Shown here piece after piece: positions 6,427 to 8,880 of a stretch of DNA of 8,880 bases. Source of the DNA: Massilia sp. (GTDB lineage: Bacteria > Pseudomonadota > Gammaproteobacteria > Burkholderiales > Burkholderiaceae_D). The position numbers and the translations under genes were made by a program. Below the pieces are notes generated by a model, which ran no database searches, was not told where the DNA came from, and was given only the letters and a program-made list of their open reading frames with translations. Every line of letters begins with the position of its first letter. Positions within the stretch are counted from its first letter, which is position 1. The stretch lies in contig JAQGNM010000554.1 of NCBI GenBank assembly GCA_028291845.1, positions 1-8,880 of the forward strand. Reading direction: 5' to 3'.

Positions 6427-7630
6427 CCTTGCTGCCGGTCTTCCAGCGCAAACCAAAACCATATTTGGTATCGAGCAGCTGGTGCACGCTGGTGCTGCCT
6501 TGCTGCGAAAAATAATCGATCAATTTGGTAACCTGCAAGGTGCCGCCGCGGTTTTCGATCAATGCGACCGCGCACAAGGGCTGCTTGCCGCCCTGGTCCA
6601 GCCGCACCTCGACGGGCGGCTGATCGGGGATCTCGATGGTGACCACGCCATCGGTGGCGCTCCAGTCGGGCACGCCGTCATAAATAAAGGCGAACACCAG
6701 GGCGCGCTTGATCTTGTCGAAGAATTCGCCGTTGATATAGATATTCTCTCCGGTCGAGACGCTGCCGGTACGGTCGTCCCCCTCCAGCTGAATGTACGGC
6801 CGTTGGTCGTAATTGCCCCATTGCTTGCCGAGCGCCTGCACCAGCCCCGGCGTGCCGTCCGCCATTTCGTACAAACACGCCAGGTCGAGGTCGATGCCCT
6901 TGTCGGGCTTATTGATCAGCTTGTCGAAAAACCCGGTTTTTTGCATGGCGGCGGGGCGCTGGTTCCAGTTCAGGTTGACCCGGATGCGGCCATAACCCTT
7001 GTTGCCGCGCTTGTCGAGCGACACCTTGTCGCCGCGTTTTTCCAGGGTCACTTTTGACAGCGAAATCTTTTTGGCTTCGGCTGCCGCCGACGGGGCTGCC
7101 GCCGGCGAGGCTGCCGCCGGCGCTGCCTCACTGCCGCCGAAATGGGCCAGCAATGCCGACAAGCCGCCATTAAAACCCTGGCCGACGGCGCCGAAGCGCC
7201 ACTGGCCGTCTCGCCGGTACAACTCGGCGATGATGATGGCTTTTTCTTCGTTGAAATCGGCCCCCGTAAAAGGGAAACTGACGGCGTCGCCGACGCTGAG
7301 CGAACCCGGCGCGATCTGCCGCATGGCGGCGGCGCCGTCGATGGCCGCGGTGAACACCAGCTTGGCGATGGAGGCGGGCAGGGCGTCCAGATCGACCTTG
7401 AAGCGGCACAGTCCGCCGTTCAGGTCGAGGGTGACGGCGTTGGCCGGACTGGCCAGCTGGTTATAAAACACCATGTAGCGCTCGTCCGACAATTTGTCGT
7501 TGGCATCGAGTCCGAAGCAGGAAACGTCGATCGAGGCGCCCGGCGCCTTGACGTCGACGGCAACGGTGAACGGCGAGGTGCAGCCGAGGTCGCTCAATTT
7601 GCCTTTTTGGCCGCGCGAAAACGTGTTCAT
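6422..7630 (-). CDS. terA: TerA-like tellurium resistance protein with two TerD-type domains
   Basis: From ATG7630 the protein has 402 aa, close to known TerA proteins. Ter proteins support resistance to tellurite, phage, colicins and other stress, probably at a membrane-associated complex; the exact activity is not known. Domain 1 (1-166) is TerD-like: VDVSCFGLDANDKLSDERYMVFYNQ (35-58) matches the TerD core and GQWRFGAVGQGFNGG (142-156) matches its C-terminal signature. An Ala/Pro linker (167-188) follows. Domain 2 (189-402) opens with ISLSKVTLEKRGDKVSL, contains GIDLDLACLYE, DDRTGS and FAFIYDG, and ends with KYGFGLRWKTGSKD, as I recall for TerA. Domain 1 lacks the acidic loop that terD keeps. 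A start at ATG7651 (MEWITPTM, 7 residues longer) is possible; no Shine-Dalgarno decides. It is divergent from terD and convergent with the FKBP gene, 14 bp apart. Confidence 0.85.
   Translation of the reverse strand: MNTFSRGQKGKLSDLGCTSPFTVAVDVKAPGASIDVSCFGLDANDKLSDERYMVFYNQLASPANAVTLDLNGGLCRFKVDLDALPASIAKLVFTAAIDGAAAMRQIAPGSLSVGDAVSFPFTGADFNEEKAIIIAELYRRDGQWRFGAVGQGFNGGLSALLAHFGGSEAAPAAASPAAAPSAAAEAKKISLSKVTLEKRGDKVSLDKRGNKGYGRIRVNLNWNQRPAAMQKTGFFDKLINKPDKGIDLDLACLYEMADGTPGLVQALGKQWGNYDQRPYIQLEGDDRTGSVSTGENIYINGEFFDKIKRALVFAFIYDGVPDWSATDGVVTIEIPDQPPVEVRLDQGGKQPLCAVALIENRGGTLQVTKLIDYFSQQGSTSVHQLLDTKYGFGLRWKTGSKD
6998..7051 (-). repeat. 27-bp imperfect tandem repeat in terA
   Basis: 6998-7024 and 7025-7051 match at 21 of 27 bases. 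They encode VTLEKRGDK and VSLDKRGNK (residues 194-202 and 203-211) at the entry to the second TerD-type domain. Confidence 0.75.
7094..7123 (-). repeat. 15-bp tandem repeat in the Ala/Pro linker of terA
   Basis: 7094-7108 and 7109-7123 match at 14 of 15 bases. They encode part of the low-complexity alanine-rich linker between the two TerA domains and probably arose by slippage. Confidence 0.65.
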
Positions 7631-7846
7631 TGTCGGTGTAATCCATTCCATAAAATTAATAAAAGGCAGCGTCGGTACGACGATATCAGGTATCGGCCGC
7701 CAAATCGATGGCGCACTGTATGCGCATCGCATAAGCCGTTCTTAAGTTGTGGCGTACATTTCGTACTATGATGGATGTTGATCGTGCAAGGTTGTTCGCC
7801 ATAGACGAACCCGGCACGCCATTCAACCACGCATGGAGAAAAAACA
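7631..7846. promoter_or_regulatory. divergent terA-terD control region with several dyads
   Basis: This 216-bp region must carry both promoters. For terD, TATGAT (7767-7772) is a good -10 hexamer but no well-spaced -35 is seen. For terA, AT-rich DNA just before the start (7650-7665) could be a -10. Three dyads lie between them: CGTCG-GTA-CGACG (7670-7682), CGATA-n5-TATCG (7681-7695) and the longest, CGATGGCGCA-n5-TGCGCATCG (7706-7729, one bulged G). They are placed where a regulator could control both genes; this is inference. Confidence 0.45.
7835..7839 (+). promoter_or_regulatory. Shine-Dalgarno site of terD
   Basis: GGAGA lies 7 nt before ATG7847, a standard spacing that fixes the terD start. 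Confidence 0.75.
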
Positions 7847-8422
7847 ATGGCCATCAGCTTGCAAAAAGGCGGCAACGTCAACCTGAGCAAAGAAGCACCG
7901 AATTTGTCCACCATGGTCATCGGCCTGGGCTGGGACCCGCGCTCGACCGATGGCGCCGAATTCGACCTCGACGGCAGCGCTTTCCTGCTCAAGGCCGACG
8001 GCAAGGCGCGCAGCGACAGCGATTTTATTTTCTATAACAACCTGAAATCGGCCGACGGCTCGGTCGTGCACGCCGGCGACAACCGCGACGGCAGCGGCGA
8101 CGGCGACGACGAAAAAATCACCATCAACCTGAAAAACGTGCCGCCCGAGATCGACAAGATCGCCGTCGGCGTGACCATTCACGAAGCGGACGCGCGCCGC
8201 CAGAACTTCGGCCAGGTCGCCAAAGCCTATATCCGCTGCATCAACGCCGACGGCAATACCGAGATCGCCCGTTTCGACCTGTCCGAAGACGGCTCGACCG
8301 AGACGGCAATGATTTTCGGCGAAGTCTACCGCAACGGCGCCGACTGGAAATTCCGCGCCATCGGCCAGGGTTTTAAGGGCGGCCTGGGGCCGCTGGCCCG
8401 TTCGTTCGGCATCAATGCCTGA
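7847..8422 (+). CDS. terD: TerD-family tellurium/stress resistance protein
   Basis: The 191-aa protein is a complete single-domain TerD-family member, a calcium-binding beta-sandwich family of cytoplasmic stress proteins. Recognisable elements in order are the N-terminal SLQKGGNVNL (4-13), GLGWDPRSTDG (26-36), EFDLDGSAFLL (38-48), FIFYNNLKSADGS (60-72), the acidic loop GDNRDGSGDGDDE (77-89), a VTIHEADARRQNFGQV stretch and the C-terminal WKFRAIGQGFKGGL. The Asp-rich FDLD and GDNRDG...DDE segments are those linked to calcium binding in TerD. Length and ends match TerD/TerE proteins; terD and terE are near-paralogues, so the letter is less sure than the family. ATG7847 has a good GGAGA site. It is divergent from terA. 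No other ter gene follows directly: 246 bp of repeat-rich DNA separate it from the next gene. Confidence 0.93.
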   Translation: MAISLQKGGNVNLSKEAPNLSTMVIGLGWDPRSTDGAEFDLDGSAFLLKADGKARSDSDFIFYNNLKSADGSVVHAGDNRDGSGDGDDEKITINLKNVPPEIDKIAVGVTIHEADARRQNFGQVAKAYIRCINADGNTEIARFDLSEDGSTETAMIFGEVYRNGADWKFRAIGQGFKGGLGPLARSFGINA

Positions 8423-8423
8423 G

Positions 8424-8458
8424 TTAATCGAAGCTCATTAATCAAAGCTAAATAAGCT
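8424..8458. repeat. AAGCT repeats just after terD
   Basis: TTAATCGAAGCT (8424-8435) and TTAATCAAAGCT (8438-8449) differ by one base and lie 14 bp apart. A third AAGCT follows at 8454-8458. The stretch is AT-rich against its surroundings and starts one base after the terD stop. Confidence 0.6.
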
Positions 8459-8461
8459 GCA

Positions 8462-8489
8462 GCCGGCGGCGCCACAGCGCGCTGCCGGC
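8462..8489 (+). terminator. GC-rich hairpin downstream of terD, possible terminator without a T tract
   Basis: GCCGGCGGCGC (8462-8472) pairs with GCGCTGCCGGC (8479-8489), an 11-bp stem with one G-U pair and a 6-nt loop, 39 bp after the terD stop. No run of T follows, so it may be a weak or factor-assisted terminator, or an RNA-stabilising structure. Confidence 0.4.
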
Positions 8490-8545
8490 ATCTCCCCACC
8501 ACGCTGTCCCCAGCGTGTCTATTGCCTTCGCGCACCTCGTAATAA

Positions 8546-8567
8546 CATTGAACCTCGCATTGAACCT
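8546..8567. repeat. 12-bp-period direct repeat CATTGAACCT upstream of the last gene
   Basis: CATTGAACCT occurs at 8546-8555 and 8558-8567, identical over 10 bp with start points 12 bp apart. Each copy contains TTGAAC, a possible -35 element. With the second copy, TCGAAT at 8584-8589 would be a -10 at 18-bp spacing, a weak match. Confidence 0.7.
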
Positions 8568-8621
8568 GTCTGGCGTTCCGGGGTCGAATGGCTATCGTTG
8601 AAGTTCGTGCTTTGCGATTTC

Positions 8622-8642
8622 ATCCCACGATGTATCCCACGA
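8622..8642. repeat. 12-bp-period direct repeat ATCCCACGA upstream of the last gene
   Basis: ATCCCACGA occurs at 8622-8630 and 8634-8642, identical over 9 bp with start points 12 bp apart. It lies 18-38 bp before the Shine-Dalgarno of the following gene, where a protein or RNA contact could control expression. Confidence 0.7.
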
Positions 8643-8659
8643 ATTCATCTTACTTCGCT

Positions 8660-8664
8660 GGAGG
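8660..8664 (+). promoter_or_regulatory. Shine-Dalgarno site that decides the start of the last gene
   Basis: GGAGG lies 4 nt before ATG8669. The frame is also open from ATG8588 and ATG8630, but neither has such a site, so this motif is the main reason for choosing 8669. Confidence 0.75.
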
Positions 8665-8668
8665 ATAT

Positions 8669-8880
8669 ATGGCATTCAACTTGTTTGATTCCAAAGGAAC
8701 GCCTATAGAAAAACAGCGCTACACCTGGCGCGACATGGTGCGCACGCCGATCAGCAAACTCGACGACGACGCTTTTACGCGGGTGCGCGTGATCATGATG
8801 AACGGCATCGAAATGGAGGCGCTGCGCTTCTCGCACATGGCGGCGCGCTGCAACAAGGATTTGCGCTTGCCGCTGGCGCT
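8669..8880 (+). CDS. N-terminal part of a probable helical, possibly ferritin-like protein next to terD (cut by window edge)
   Basis: Only the first 70 complete codons are in the window. The start has a GGAGG site 4 nt upstream. The visible protein has a short lead (MAFNLFDSKGTPIEKQRYTW), then RDMVRTPISKLDDDAFTRVR and what looks like an amphipathic helix, NGIEMEALRFSHMAARCNK, with Glu48, Glu50 and His56. An NGIExE...H helix preceded by W-R-D-(L/M)-V...P-x-S-K resembles an uncharacterised ferritin-like family I recall, in which such residues would bind metal. That assignment rests on pattern memory over a fragment and is tentative. There is no signal peptide or membrane segment in the visible part. 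It follows terD on the same strand after 246 bp holding a hairpin and two repeat pairs, so it may have its own promoter. Confidence 0.7.
   Translation, partial: MAFNLFDSKGTPIEKQRYTWRDMVRTPISKLDDDAFTRVRVIMMNGIEMEALRFSHMAARCNKDLRLPLA

Noticed and set aside
5630..7057. 475-codon plus-strand frame crossing the FKBP and terA genes
   Set aside because: It overlaps two well-recognised genes in other frames and has no domain of its own.
7753..7767. CGTAC direct repeat before terD as an operator
   Set aside because: Five bases at short spacing is too little to separate from chance.
8588..8668. 27-codon upstream extension of the last gene from ATG8588
   Set aside because: In frame and open, but the GGAGG site just before ATG8669 is far better, and the stretch is occupied by direct repeats. 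Kept as an alternative in the findings.
1..8880. Search by eye for tRNA, rRNA, CRISPR arrays, insertion sequences, attachment sites, riboswitches and origins
   Set aside because: No supporting structure or gene seen. Small RNAs cannot be excluded without computation.

Overview
The window is GC-rich, densely coded DNA with strong G/C third-position bias and sigma70-like promoter elements. Gene content and protein style (a SWIM-SNF2 helicase, an FKBP lipoprotein, a YitT-family membrane protein, a two-domain TerA and a TerD) suggest a beta-proteobacterium, most likely Oxalobacteraceae (Janthinobacterium/Duganella/Massilia type). That placement is inferred from recall of related proteins, not computed. 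I see no tRNA, rRNA, CRISPR array, transposase or phage gene.

Layout. (1) 1-1519, plus strand: an alpha/beta hydrolase whose nucleophile serine is replaced by glycine and whose start is unclear, then an intact dienelactone hydrolase with its own Shine-Dalgarno and a promoter candidate flanked by a dyad. A convincing intrinsic terminator (1541-1574) closes this block. (2) 1598-4834, plus strand: a 1078-aa SWIM zinc-finger SNF2-type ATPase. It meets the minus-strand YitT-like membrane protein (4831-5481) tail to tail, the two stop codons sharing the four bases TTAA. (3) 5482-5933: a 452-bp divergent regulatory region with promoter candidates for both sides, an AT-rich palindrome and a 10-bp direct repeat. 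(4) 5934-6407, plus strand: an FKBP-type peptidyl-prolyl isomerase lipoprotein, ending in an exact-period 18-bp tandem duplication that runs into the 3' end of the next gene. (5) 6422-8880: a tellurium/stress-resistance (Ter) locus. terA (minus) and terD (plus) are divergent around a roughly 200-bp region containing several dyads. Downstream of terD, after a leader with two pairs of 12-bp-period direct repeats, begins a gene cut by the window edge that may encode a ferritin-like helical protein.

How they may work together. The hydrolases, the helicase, the membrane protein and the FKBP look like ordinary chromosomal genes with separate transcription. The Ter block is the only clear functional group: terA and terD could share a control region, and the truncated gene is in the right place to join a Ter-linked stress module. 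terB, terC, terE and terZ are not in the window. The least ordinary signals are the serine-less hydrolase, the loss of the acidic calcium-type loop in TerA compared with its TerD neighbour, the 18-bp tandem duplication, and the repeat-rich leader of the last gene.
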